DNA of 64,000 nucleotides, from the NCBI GenBank assembly GCA_038363925.1, contig JAQQWL010000008.1, positions 310,001 to 374,000 of the forward strand, written 5' to 3'. The notes beneath the pieces are model-generated. The model saw nothing but the letters and a program-made list of their open reading frames with translations. It had not been told where the DNA came from and made no database searches. Below, piece after piece: positions 36,506 through 47,474 of this stretch; positions within the stretch are counted from its first letter, which is position 1, and each line of letters opens with the position of its first letter. The position numbers and the translations under genes are program-made. This stretch comes from Apiospora phragmitis. Taxonomy: Eukaryota > Ascomycota > Sordariomycetes > Amphisphaeriales > Apiosporaceae.

Positions 36506-38515
36506 ATGGCTGCTCGATACGATGACACCGGCACAATGCCCAGCCTGGACCGAGCGGACTCGATGGAGGAGAGATTGAACTCTTCATCCGCTAATCGCAG
36601 CCACCACTATGGACAGTCCTTGAGTCCCTTGCGCCAGACCGTATTGGTTGCTATGTACTGCGCCCTCGATGCACCTCCTGCAATTGCTCGACAGTGCTAA
36701 ACGTACCAACAGTCTCCTCCTCGGCTTGCTATTCTCCAGCCTCGATGCCTCGATTGTGTCGACTTCTCTTGTATCCATCTCGGTTGAGCTCAAGGGCTTC
36801 ATCACGGTCCCTTGGGTCGCGCTCTCCTACTTGCTCGCGTATCTAGGTGAGTCTATAGCCAGTGCGATCCAGTAGTGAAGAGGGAACGCTGATGTTAGGG
36901 GTTACTATAGGTTTTGCGGTCGCATTCTCGAAACTGAGTGACATCTACGGTCGTCGCGCTCTCATCCAAATTTCTTGGTTATTGTTCGGTGCCTTTTCGC
37001 TAGGATGCGGCTTAGCTCAGAACATGACACAGCTGCATGTTTTCCATTTCGTCTTTCGTTTTCCCTCCCATATTGGAAATACTAATAAATGCCAAAGCAT
37101 CGTATGTCGCGCATTCCAGGGAATCGGCGGCTCTGGCCTCTATAGCCTTGCTCAAATCGGACTCTTCGAGGTCGGCCCGACACATAACCCGGGTCTCCTG
37201 GGGGCTCTCATTGGTATGACTCTGGCCGTCTCGTTTGTCCTTGGTCCTGTTCTCGGCGGCACTATTTCACACCTTGCCACGTGGAGATGGATATTCTTCA
37301 TCAAGTGAGTACACGAAGCCTCTATATTTCTCCACTTCGCTGATAATGTCGCAGTATCCCCTTCAGTACTGTCGCGCTGGCAGGAATTATGCTGGCGTGG
37401 CCTAGTCGCCATGGCTCGCGGTCAGGCGTGGCTGAAACCTATAAGAAGCTCGATCTACCAGGCATTCTCCTAGTTATGGGGGGTTCGACCTTATTGGTCT
37501 TTGCTCTTCAGCAGGCGGGATCTTTCAACATGAGCTGGGACAGTCCTGTCATCGTCGCTACACTAACGATCGCGACGTTGTGCTGGGTAGTGTTTGTAGC
37601 TTGGGAATACTTTCTGGAAGCCAAGTACTACATGGGAATCCAAGCCCTATTCTCGTCCAAGCTTGTAGCTCTGCGACCATACATGGCAGCCCTCGTGTAA
37701 GATTGCCGACTCCTATATCTTCGCGGTATTGCTAACCACTTACTTTTCCAAGATTCATGATACTCACTGGGTTTATCTACCTTGCAATCATCATCATTCT
37801 ACCGGAGCGCTTCCAGATCATCAACGAGCAGAATTCCTTGATGGCAGGTATCCACCTCCTACCAATGCTAGGCGCTTGCGCGTTTGGGTCGTTCCTGGCT
37901 GGCGCTATATCGTCCAAGCGGAACAATACTTCTCCCACGTTGATTGCTGCGGCATGCCTGCAACTCATCGGAGTCGGACTTCTTTCGACCTTTTCCGACG
38001 TCGACAGCGCGGTGCAGCCGCAGTATGGCTACCAGGCCATCTTCGGTCTCGGGGTTGGCCTGACGTTTGCGGCCGCCACGATGCTCACCTCGGTCCACGT
38101 GGATCACGGAAATCTGGCCGTCGCACAAGGAGCCATCGCACAGGCTCGCGTCTTCGGAGGGGCCATTGGCATCGCCGTGTGCAGCTTGGTCTTCAACCAT
38201 AGAGCAAAGGACAAGCTAGCCGGCCACCTGACCCCGGCCGATTTACAGACTCTGCAACAGAGCCCCGTGATTGGCACACTCTTTACGCCGGATGCTCAGA
38301 AAATGATCCGGAGCGTTTACGCCGCTGCATTCGTCGACGACATCAAAATATTCATCTATCTTTCTGCTGCTGGAGTCGTTGCAAGTCTCTTCACCTTTCA
38401 GCGCCATCCGCCTCCTATGCCCCGCGTGCGACGGGCCAATAAGGAAGACTCGGAAACACCTCGTGGAGCCCTGAGCGAAACGGAGCTCGAGGATATGTCG
38501 CACCACCGGCGTTGA
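36506..38515 (+). CDS. Major facilitator superfamily exporter, DHA2-type (14 spans), cluster-associated
   Basis: Drug:H+ antiporter-like membrane protein that probably exports a metabolite or toxicant. Exons: 36506-36654, 36713-36846, 36911-37034, 37098-37304, 37355-37696 and 37753-38515; 572 residues with all phases consistent. The first span is rebuilt across intron 1 (TVLVAI|LLLGLLFSSLDASIV). Motif A-like sequence is FSKLSDIYGRR. Motif FQGIGGSG and the motif C-like GPVLGGTISHLATWRWIFF follow. Intron 3 (37035-37097) uses a GC donor (GCATGT) with branch ACTAAT; only this choice gives QNMTQLIVCRAFQGIGGSG, and GT donors nearby break the frame or the motif. At 63 nt it can also be read through in frame. 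The charged tail (TELEDMSHHRR) is cytoplasmic. The position next to the PKS and methyltransferase suggests product efflux. Confidence 0.9.
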
Positions 38516-39577
38516 TTAGCCTTGATGCGCATGCAATTTGGGTGGCTCACTCTTAGTCCATGGAGTTTGGATGCTGTTGGAGGTTTTCTCAAGACACGTA
38601 TATTGCCGTCACTGGCCAGATTCGGAGGATGAACATCTGACAACAAAACAGATACCATTGCTGGTATTACGCGACTGCAATGGTACTGTTACAGAAATTC
38701 AGGGGCGTTGGGGGGTACATTTGCTTTGCGTACAACCTGCATGTGGTTGGGTCTGAACAGAGGGGTATTTCTGTGAGCACCTGTAAATTGAGAGCTTTAT
38801 TGTACATTGGCAGTCTTCAATGCTAGGTAAAGTCTTGTGTATCTACCTGTGAGTTTGATGAATCGATACACTCATTCGAGCTTCACCACCGTAGATTTAA
38901 GCACCGATGCGTAGACCGTCAACCTAGGGAAAGAAGTCCCTTATCGTCAGGCATATGGGCCTGGTTTTCCGCACCCTTTCTCCTCTCCCACTCTATTTGA
39001 TATGACAGAGTATTGCCACTGTTTCGTGGTAACACCTTGACACAAGCTGTCACCCGGAAGACTATGATATCATGTGCGCAGTTGAACGTAGACATGGGGT
39101 AAACGATCGTAATGCACTCTCCGGAGGGCGTGTGTACAGAACGTGCTCTTGATCGAGCTTCACACAGAGACAGCCCTGGGCATTGCAAGTGTGGGCGCAC
39201 ATCGATCCAAGTAAGAGCTTTGAGGTAACGCCGGCTGCAGTTGGCCCTGTTGTCATCTGCTATTCGCCACAATATGCGCTTCTAAGTATATACATGCGAG
39301 GGGCTGGCTGGGTTTGGTAGAATGAGGTGATTGCTGCCTGCGGGACTGTGTAACCCGACGCCGTGGCCGCTTGGGTACATGTGCGTCTTGACATTGGGGT
39401 CGCCGCTGCCCTTCCTTCTTCATTGAACCAATAGAAACAAAACAAAATGTTTGGTGCCATTAGAGTAGTATACATGACGATAAACGTTTCTACTTGGCGT
39501 ATTCTCCCTTTATCCGACAGGCTTTCACCTATATCATTCCTATCATAGATTCGTATCCCTCGACTTGACTTATAAAG
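38516..39577. other. Convergent intergenic region
   Basis: About 1.06 kb between the 3' ends of the MFS and methyltransferase genes. No family-like open frame was seen. Confidence 0.5.
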
Positions 39578-40554
39578 CTAGTCGATCTCGGTATGATCTT
39601 CCGTCAAGTTTACTGAACGTCTGCCAGGCTTACGGCCGTACATGACGTGGCTTGTCAGAAAGGTGTCAGCAAATCCTTTGACATAGCTCTTCTCCTGGTT
39701 AATTCGACAACCAACACGGAGCAAGTTTACACGGAGAGAGGACAGGGAAGGAAGGGGGGTCATTCCCTTGACTTACACGGGGGAAGTAGGCCTTGATCTT
39801 GGGGTCCTTGAGGTCGCGCTTGGCCCGCGCCAGGAACTCTTCCAGCTGCTCCTTGGTCCAGCCCAGCTTGGGCACGTTGTCCCAGCGCATGCCGACCGAG
39901 GCCAGGGCCCCGTGGATCTCGTTCTGCAGCATCTTGAGGGTGGTGCCCTCGATGCTCCCGTCCTCGGACGTCTGCAGGTTCAAGTTCTGCATCTCGAAGT
40001 AGCCGCCGGGCCGAAGCGCGTCGAAGGCTTTGCGGAAGATCTCCCGGGATGCTTGGAGCATGTCGCGCACGCGCGCCCGTGGATGTAGTCGAACGGGCAC
40101 GAGAACACCCACTCGTCCTCGGCGTCGTCGATCTGAAACTCGCAGTTCTGCGGTACGCTAATTGGCTGCCGTCAACGTTTATCCCTTCACCTCTCTCTCC
40201 CTCTCCCCAGGAGGTTGGCGTGTATCCCAGAGTGGCTCACTATTCTGGCTGTATAGGCGACAGGTCCGTACCTATCACTACAGCTGAGGGGTATGCATCG
40301 GCTGTTCCGAGGTCAGTCGGGGTTTGCCCCAGCATAGCACAAAGAGGTAGTGTCTCACAAGAATCTATTGCCCAGATCCCTGAGCCAGTGGCGATATCAA
40401 GGACATGGTGAGGCGACGGCCCTATTGGCGCCAAATGAAGTTTACCGTCGAGGGTGATTTCCCACATCTTGTGTTGTAAATCTGTTATTTTTCGAGCCAT
40501 CATCGGATGGAAAACTCGCAAGGAACTGCTAACATTGCCTTCACGCCATCGTTG
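39578..40554 (-). CDS. LaeA/UMTA-like SAM-dependent methyltransferase, N-terminus missing, one frame slip
   Basis: Class I methyltransferase of the fungal LaeA-like family, which transfers a methyl group from SAM to small molecules or acts in secondary-metabolism control. Recognised exons: 40359-40554, 40241-40301, 39777-40157 and 39578-39694. The joins give DIATGSGIWAID (SAM motif I), SAVVIGTDLSPIQPEYVPQNCEFQIDDA, FDYIHGR, LRPGGYFEMQNLNL and finally HVMYGRKPG. Exon 3 needs one extra base in the GC-rich run near 40076-40084 between FDYIHGR and VRDML. No convincing start exon exists: the frame before QRWREGN is closed by a stop 8 codons upstream. An ATG followed directly by a GT donor (40589-40591) would need a 34-nt intron, and an in-frame ATG at MMARK would drop part of the substrate cap. 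Either the 5' exon is degraded or the gene is truncated. Confidence 0.75.
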
Positions 40555-41394
40555 CTGGAAAGTTGGAGTAAGTCTCTAGCCCACGTACCATTCGATAAAT
40601 ACATGCGAGCTCTAGGTTAGCGCCTTTCGTTCTACCAGGTCCTCGGCGCCTTCATCTGCCCCGACCTGTGGTGGCGCCGTTCCCCAGACCCGCCAGGCCC
40701 CTTTACGCCGACGAGGGCTATCTTGGCACCCCCAAGGCATCTGTGGCTGCCATGCTGAAAAACTGATAGGAACAGACAGCTACCGCCTTTCAACAGTTTC
40801 AGCCGCCGTGGCGTCTTCGATCCAGGTCCGCCACACACGCTCCTGTCCGGTACGTTTGGCGTATGGACATTGACAGGCAGCAGCATTGAAAGCTATCAAC
40901 ACCAAATAGAGGGTGTTCGAGTAAAACATGCATGACATTTTATGCCAAGTTAGATTATTATTTCTTTTCAACCCCTACGCAATATGTCTGTGTCAAAGGA
41001 AGTTGGCCTTGCTTTTTCCCCGGAACCATGACGGCTTTGGGCGATAGTGAGGTCGATTTGTTTTAGAGGAAGAGTCAGCTTGCACTCGCTTGCCACTGGC
41101 CGACAGCGACAACATTGCCGAGTGTGTTCTTGTAACACCTCCGTGGGATGACCTGGTCGTATGCGTCAAAACGCTCTGGATGTTGATGCCCCTTTTCACG
41201 CCCCTGGTGGGTCCATCCCATCATTTCGCCAAAGCCAACAGCGGGCTAAAAGAAACTTCCAGGAACAAGCAAGCCACCGAAAGCACAGTTCCTTCCATGC
41301 AGTAATAGAGAGGCCCTGCTCGCGCATGAGGTCGCCAATACAGCCACCACTGAGCTCGGCGACGAGCCGGGCTAACGCTTGAATGCGCCGTTAC
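40555..41394. other. Intergenic, possible remnants of methyltransferase 5' exon
   Basis: On the minus strand a frame with VGADEGAEDLVERKALT (about 40615-40672) has the acidic composition of LaeA-like N-termini but ends in a stop and is out of phase with the first sure exon. Nothing else was recognised. Confidence 0.35.
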
Positions 41395-41990
41395 TTACGT
41401 AGGGCAAAGTCGGTGGCCAGGGCCTTGAAAGTGGTAAATCACAGCTTGGAAACTCTGGCCGGCCATTATCATGTGTTTCTTCGAGCCACGTTGCCGCCGG
41501 TATGCAAACAAGTGGTGATGCGAGGGCACCAACCACCGCTTGGAGGTCCAAAGAAACCACATCGTATGCGACAAACTGCGTAACGCCTTTAGCTGCCCTT
41601 GGTCAGGTACTTTACCAGGAGCTGTTCCTTTTGCCCACAGCGGCCCATGGTGCAAGAAAACATACCCGGCTTCAACCTCGAGTTCTCGGATCCGAACATG
41701 CACACGATTATCCGAAGGCGGAAGTAGACACCGACGGCCATAAAGGCCGGGCCAATAGTGAGACAGATAATTTGCATTAGAAACCCATTTTCGCCCCACT
41801 GGTTCTTCCAGCTCGTGATACGACCAGCGTATACCAAGACCTCACAGACGAGACCAAGGCACATGGCAAGGGCGAAAATGAGCGCCTGTCGCGCCTTGAC
41901 ATACACACCGAAGAAACCTGACAAGAAGGCAATCAAAAACACGACGTTGGGCTCCAAGTCAATCCGACACAAGTAGTAGGACCGATCATA
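41395..41990 (-). pseudogene. RTA1-like lipid-translocating-exporter family relic
   Basis: The minus strand encodes a membrane segment with the RTA1-like hallmark series: CEVLVYAGRI, FLMQIICLTIGPAFMAVGVYFRL and MFGSENSRLKP (41656-41972). After an interruption, FVAYDVVSLDLQAVVGALAS follows in a different register (about 41500-41565), and HMIMAGQSFQAV in yet another. Intact family members have seven spans in about 280-350 residues; here only about four are traceable. The frame is closed by a stop just upstream of SYYLCRIDLEPN, so no start is available. An intron may account for the first interruption, but no GT-AG choice I tried restores both flanks. It could be a decaying gene or a real gene with several sequence errors. 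Confidence 0.7.
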
Positions 41991-44900
41991 TTAGCAAATG
42001 GCCTGTGTGCAATATCGAAAAGCGGAGGCTATCGATAGTTTGGCAGCAGAACCCTTGGCTGTCGGTGAGGCCATCGCTGGATTATACACGGAGAAGGGCC
42101 GTCTGTGTTGGTGAGCGAAGATCGCCGAAGAAATTTTTGTCTCAGAGTGAGAGAGGTTGGTTCGTCATGACGCCCGCTCAACAGGCTCAACATCGCAGTA
42201 GAATCACGACCGATGTCAGCGATGGGGCACGCGGCTTGGGTGTGTGTCTAATAAATATGGCCCTCCGCGTACGAGGGCACTCCAGAAGGGTGATCGCGCT
42301 GGGTCATTGGAGAACTAACAAGCATATATCCAACATAGCCATTGCGCCGATGAGCTAGCAAGTGTTTGGGCTGATTGATGATGTAGCGGTATCTCGTACC
42401 AGCCAAGCGAGCGTCATGTTACTAGGTATGGTGAGTCAATCGTAATGGGCTCGCGTCAACAATAGGTGTATATCGCCATGAGTGGAACGCTACCCTTAAC
42501 TTTCCAGTTCAGGTATGTCAAGCTGTATCTTCGTTGCGTACATCCTGTGTTAAGTGCGGGCCTCGATCGTCTACTTAAGCCACTCAAAGCTCAAAACCAC
42601 AGTTGACGGCTGCAATAAAAGGTTCAACGGCACACTAAAGAGGATGCATGAAGGTAGGTATCGCTACATACTGGCTTGGTGGATTTAGACGCGGCTCGTC
42701 CTACCGAGTAGCGTACCAACGATATGTTCTCGTATATAACATGAGTATCAGGTCAGCTCTGGTGGAGGTGGAATGCAAACACGTCGCATTCAAAGCAAAT
42801 AGTACAGCCCTCTCATCATGACAAGAATATCATCATCTTGGGTTGTCCTGGGAACTTTCTCTTGGTATGTACGCACTGCTTGGATTTCGACACCATCTAT
42901 TCCGATAGGCAAGCCGCGATGCCAGGTGCAGTGCAGGTGTACGGAAAGTTGGATACGTGTACTTGTATTGAGTTTGGTTGTGATAATCGTCCAAAAATGC
43001 CATGTAACGTCAGACGCGCATATGTGGCCCTCATGCAGCTTAGGTAGGTAGAGAGTACATGTGCAGTTGGCAACACGAATATCAGAGGTCAATGCCATGC
43101 CGATAAATTGGGCTTCCTACTAGATTCATCAAAGGCGGCGCCAGAGCCTGTATTGGGTTGAAAAACTCGTTTGATGCTCCATGCAGCACCACCAATCATT
43201 GAATCGTGTATATTGACCCTTCTCCCCGGCTCCGACCGGATGACGACTGCTTCACAGCTTCACCAATGCGATACCATAATCATATAGTAAATTGTAGCCC
43301 TGGGATATCTTCAAGATGTAGTCTGCTCTGTTATATGACCGCGGACGTATCCCTTTTTACCTCTGGACTTGGAAGATGTGCTCGGCCGGATCAGTCCATA
43401 CGTTAATAGGTAGCGATCCGTGAGCAAAAAGCAACCTTGTTGACAAATCTGTACCGCTGCTTGCCCAGCTCTGGTCGCCTTGGGAGAGGAATTTCGAGCC
43501 GCTCGCGGGCGATATGATGCTAATGACGAACGCTTCTTGTTGATCTGCACGAAGCAAACCCCATGATGAACATTCCAGGATTTAAGAACAGATAGCAACG
43601 GAACGAATCTCGCTAAAGAAACAGCACCTTGAACGCTACACCTCGAGCGAATATCAACGAGGACCGAGGTCGAGACATTGTAGAATAGAACGTCAATATC
43701 CTAGATACACGTAGATATCACCAGAACAGCAGCATTGGAGGTTAGAATATTAACACCATCCATTGTGACTGATGATCAGAAATGACACCGGTTCAGAGCA
43801 TTTCACCAACGGCAGCAGCTGCGAGATACAGGCCACGTTCAAATTACCATTAGCAACACCGCGAACATCACCAACCTCTTCTTCATGACATTGCTCGAAG
43901 CAATGCGCACAATGAAAAGAAGATTGCCAACAAAAATTCCACTGAACACGACCCCGAAGGATAGTGTAGCAAGACAAACACCGCGATGTGCAATGCAGGT
44001 TTCTCAGACTGGCCCAAGGAATACTTGATCTCCTCGAGCCCCAGCAAGGTAAGTATGAAGAGGAAAGGAAAAAGAGTTCACTGAGAGAGAGGGTGGGAGG
44101 TCAGATATTTATACGCTGGCAGAGAGCCGCGGTGGGGCACGCTGATCCAGGCTGATCCAGGCAGCTGCCTGCAGCCTAGCTCTCTGAAGATGCCCCACTA
44201 AATTCAACTGAGCACCTTTGAGGCAAGCTAAGGCAAATAACTTTTCTAATTGGCCAGCAAGCTCTTTGATGTGGAGATTTCCTCATTATCTCCTATCGGA
44301 AAGAACGAACCTTACGGGCAAGAGCCTCAATTTTGAGTTGCTGATGCCTTGATCAATAGATTTTCTTCTATCCGACTGGCACAATATTTGATTCTGATTG
44401 CAACTGCCTCAGGCATTTGAATTACAGTGTATCTGGGTAGCTACAGGAAATGAACACAGTCAAATGCAACATGACTCCCATGACTCCTGATGCTCACCTT
44501 TGGAAAGGGCCACTTATCGACGCATATTGAATCATAAAGTAGCATCGTGTTCCACTGCTACCTGCAAGCACTGTACGCAGAGGGGTAAGATGTATCGGAT
44601 AGTGGTAGCTGCTTGTCTCAGCGTGTTGAACTTCACCTTGGCTTCTGATGACTACAACTTACAACGCCACGGCCATCTTCATTGCCGAACTGTCAAGCTT
44701 CTGCTGCATGTACTGTGAGTGCATCAGTCTGGTGGCTGTCTTTCTTCCTCTTAGATACTTTATGTAGATATCGTACAATAGTAGGTAGTAAGATGCAACC
44801 CGATGATACGAGAAAAGACCCTTGCTAAACTAGCATGTTGATTATTAAATACCGTGGTCTCGCCTAAAAAGGGTCGATCTGGATTTCGATCAGGCAAACC

Positions 44901-45242
44901 TCCCCGGACCAGAAGCCCGGACTGACTTCGTTGGGGTGAAGTTGCAGCTTGCTTGGAGTTAGCACTGCCAAGGTTCACATTAGCCGACAGGGATTGCGCT
45001 GTCCGGCCAATAAAGTCCGGGTTGGCTCGCGCTACTAGTTTGAGAGTGAAGCCACCGTCCACGACGTACGTCATTGTGAGAGCTACAGTCGCAGCCACAG
45101 CTTTCGATCGAACAGCATGTGTCAATACAACACCCGACAATACACCCACTCACCCCAAACATTATGTAAAGCTCCCTCACGCAAGACACATTCAAACAAC
45201 AATGCGATAATTTGATATCCGTGTTATACTCCCATCATAAAA
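41991..45242. other. Gene-poor 3.25-kb region
   Basis: Open frames are short on both strands and none resembles a known family. The clearest signal is a TATA-like element for the minus strand at 44104-44113. The HAM1-like gene's promoter lies at the right end. Confidence 0.5.
44104..44113 (-). promoter_or_regulatory. Candidate TATA box (minus strand)
   Basis: Reads TATAAATATC on the minus strand, followed by a CT-rich tract as in fungal core promoters. No convincing gene follows: the first plausible ATG gives a 15-residue signal-peptide-like frame (MKKRLVMFAVLLMVI) at about 43850-43900. Confidence 0.3.
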
Positions 45243-47474
45243 ATGCTGTCCTCGTGTTTTGGTTGGGGAAAAGGCAGCGACGCGGAGCGCGAGCCTCTGC
45301 TGCCGCAATATGAACAAGATACGCACCTCCAACGGGAACTTCAGCGCAAGCTCCACAGCTACCAGATGGTTCGGGCCCTGACTCGAGGATACATGCCCAG
45401 CACTGAACAGACTATCGTCAATTTGCGAACGCTTATGGCCAGCGATGTTCTCAATGCCGACAACCCAGACTTATCAGACAGCGGTAGGAGATTGGTCCGC
45501 CTCACCAAGCAGTGGCTCCACCAGTTCATCGCGCTTTTGCGAAACAAGAACAGCCAGGACCAACTGCAGGATCTTATCTGGTTTTTGACCAAGAGCAGAA
45601 TCTCGGTAGATGTCGCGGATCTGCAGGCCCGAGCCCAAAAGTCCAAGGCCAAGGCCGATGCCGCCGCTGCTTACAAGAGTCTGCAAACCGTCGGGTCGCT
45701 ACTGTTCACCAACCGTGATTTCCGCATTTTCCTTGGCGATCTCAGCGTCGTGGGCAGGGAGATCTTCAAGGACTCGGCCTTTGCGTTGAGCTCTGCTGCC
45801 GAGGAAGCCGGCAAACAGATCGAGCCCTCCGCCGAGGAGCAGGCAGGTGCTGCGAAAGCAAATGGGCCGGCCACAGATGGCAAGACGCCGTCAGGAAAGG
45901 AGCTACAGGGCGAGGTGGAAGATGTTGCTGATATCGTGGCCGCAAAGGGCAAAGATGTTGCCCAGGCTGCCGTAGAGAGCGCAGAAGACAAACTGTCTGG
46001 GGACGAAGGCAAGAACTTGCTCAAGCGACTACAGCAGGTTGTTCTCAACCTTCGAAAGCGCACGGACTACTCGGACTCGGTGTCCACGCTTGGCCTACTG
46101 ATCAAGCGTTATGCTATGGTCTACTCCCGGGCAGCCGAGGAGATTGCTGAGGTCGCTCAAGACGATGTTCACGAAAATCAGGAAACTGATCGCGCCATGA
46201 AGAACATCTGGGCTTTCGTCACGAGCTTTGGCGATAAGGAGGAATGGGATAGGTGCGAAGAGCTCTTAAAGAAGGTCATGGCTCACAAGGACAAGGACCC
46301 CGAATTCGAACACTTCATGCAGGAGCTGGGCGATAGTCTACAGCGACTCCTGACGGACCCCGAGTTCTTCAACGATGCCGACCAAAAGCTAAACGACCTG
46401 CGCAAGGAGAGCAAGAAGATTGGGACCGAAGGTAGTTTGCGTCATGATGCTGACGAGCTCCTGCAGCAACTATCAGTCACCTACCAGAGTATTCTCAGGG
46501 ACGAGGATGTCCACAACTTGATGACAACTACTCTGCGCATTTTTGGTGTCTTATCGCCCACCAACACTGTTACCAATCCCGACTTGATGCAAGACGCGTT
46601 GAGTGTGTTCGTCCCGCTGGCGATATCAGCTATTCAATACCTTCCAATTCCACGACTGGAAATCAGCACACCACAGATTGATCTGCTACTAGAGAATCTT
46701 ATCGTCGAGCCGGGCAAGACTGTCAACCATACATCATTCCTCCCTTACAGATTGAAGGTAGAGAACTACAACGATTTCGAAATCCGTAAGGCACGATTCC
46801 GCACCGCTACCAGCACAACAAATTTGCTGCTAATCAAGATCGATGGTCTCTCTTGCCGCGCGGATGAAATGGGGTTCTGGCTGCGCGCTCACAGCGGGCT
46901 TCTCCGTCTTGCCGACCAGGGAATAGCGGGGTTTGCCTTGGACGAGCGCGGCATCGATATTCATCTTGAGGTGGAGGTCTGCCGCGAGCGCTTAGAGCAG
47001 ATTCTAACGTTGAAGGCGGTTCGGGTTCGTGTACACAAGCTCAACTACAGCCTCAAGAAGAGCAAGTTCTCGTGGCTGGGTTGGCTCATCAAGCCTCTGC
47101 TCCGGCCAATACTTAAGGCCACTATGGAGGTCCAGATGGCCTCTGCCATTAGCGACTTCCTCCACGCCGCCAATCGCGAGCTTTTGTACGCCAGAGAGAG
47201 AATGCGAGCAACTAGGATATCGAACCCTGACGACTTGATGACATTCCTCAAAGCAGTAGCCGCGAGGATACTGCCGGAGGAAGACCCCGACCTGTACACG
47301 CGGGTGGGCGTTGATGAGCCTGGCAAGGGCGTGTTCAAGGGGGTTTATACTCCTGCCAGTGTTGCAAAGCTGTGGCATGAAGAGGCGGAGCAGGCGAAAG
47401 ATCGGATCGAAGAGTACGAGATTGGGGGCTGGAGAAACGAGGTGTTTGATACCCATGTGCGACATTTGACTTGA
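45243..47474 (+). CDS. HAM1-like protein (fungal HAM1_N / HAM1_C, BPI/LBP-like lipid-binding fold)
   Basis: Uninterrupted 743-residue protein starting MLSSCFGWGKGSD. The N-terminal half is helical and contains TRGYMPSTEQTIVNLR, a segment I associate with fungal HAM1-like proteins. A low-complexity Ala/Glu/Lys-rich stretch lies at about residues 195-245. The second half resembles a tubular lipid-binding (BPI/LBP) domain: LPIPRLEISTPQIDLLLENL, then a C-terminal part with KSKFSWLGWLIKPLLRPILKATME. Related genes are linked to hyphal fusion, but the molecular role is unclear. The Cys and basic residues at the extreme N-terminus could favour membrane association. The start is the only ATG before the conserved region. 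Family call is fairly firm; function is not. Confidence 0.82.
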   Translation: MLSSCFGWGKGSDAEREPLLPQYEQDTHLQRELQRKLHSYQMVRALTRGYMPSTEQTIVNLRTLMASDVLNADNPDLSDSGRRLVRLTKQWLHQFIALLRNKNSQDQLQDLIWFLTKSRISVDVADLQARAQKSKAKADAAAAYKSLQTVGSLLFTNRDFRIFLGDLSVVGREIFKDSAFALSSAAEEAGKQIEPSAEEQAGAAKANGPATDGKTPSGKELQGEVEDVADIVAAKGKDVAQAAVESAEDKLSGDEGKNLLKRLQQVVLNLRKRTDYSDSVSTLGLLIKRYAMVYSRAAEEIAEVAQDDVHENQETDRAMKNIWAFVTSFGDKEEWDRCEELLKKVMAHKDKDPEFEHFMQELGDSLQRLLTDPEFFNDADQKLNDLRKESKKIGTEGSLRHDADELLQQLSVTYQSILRDEDVHNLMTTTLRIFGVLSPTNTVTNPDLMQDALSVFVPLAISAIQYLPIPRLEISTPQIDLLLENLIVEPGKTVNHTSFLPYRLKVENYNDFEIRKARFRTATSTTNLLLIKIDGLSCRADEMGFWLRAHSGLLRLADQGIAGFALDERGIDIHLEVEVCRERLEQILTLKAVRVRVHKLNYSLKKSKFSWLGWLIKPLLRPILKATMEVQMASAISDFLHAANRELLYARERMRATRISNPDDLMTFLKAVAARILPEEDPDLYTRVGVDEPGKGVFKGVYTPASVAKLWHEEAEQAKDRIEEYEIGGWRNEVFDTHVRHLT

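Noticed and set aside
40589..40591. ATG directly followed by a GT donor as start exon of the methyltransferase
   Set aside because: It would require a 34-nt intron, shorter than any other intron in the window.
42790..43098. 102-codon minus-strand frame with several Cys and His residues
   Set aside because: Two overlapping plus-strand frames of similar length, no signal peptide and no family resemblance.
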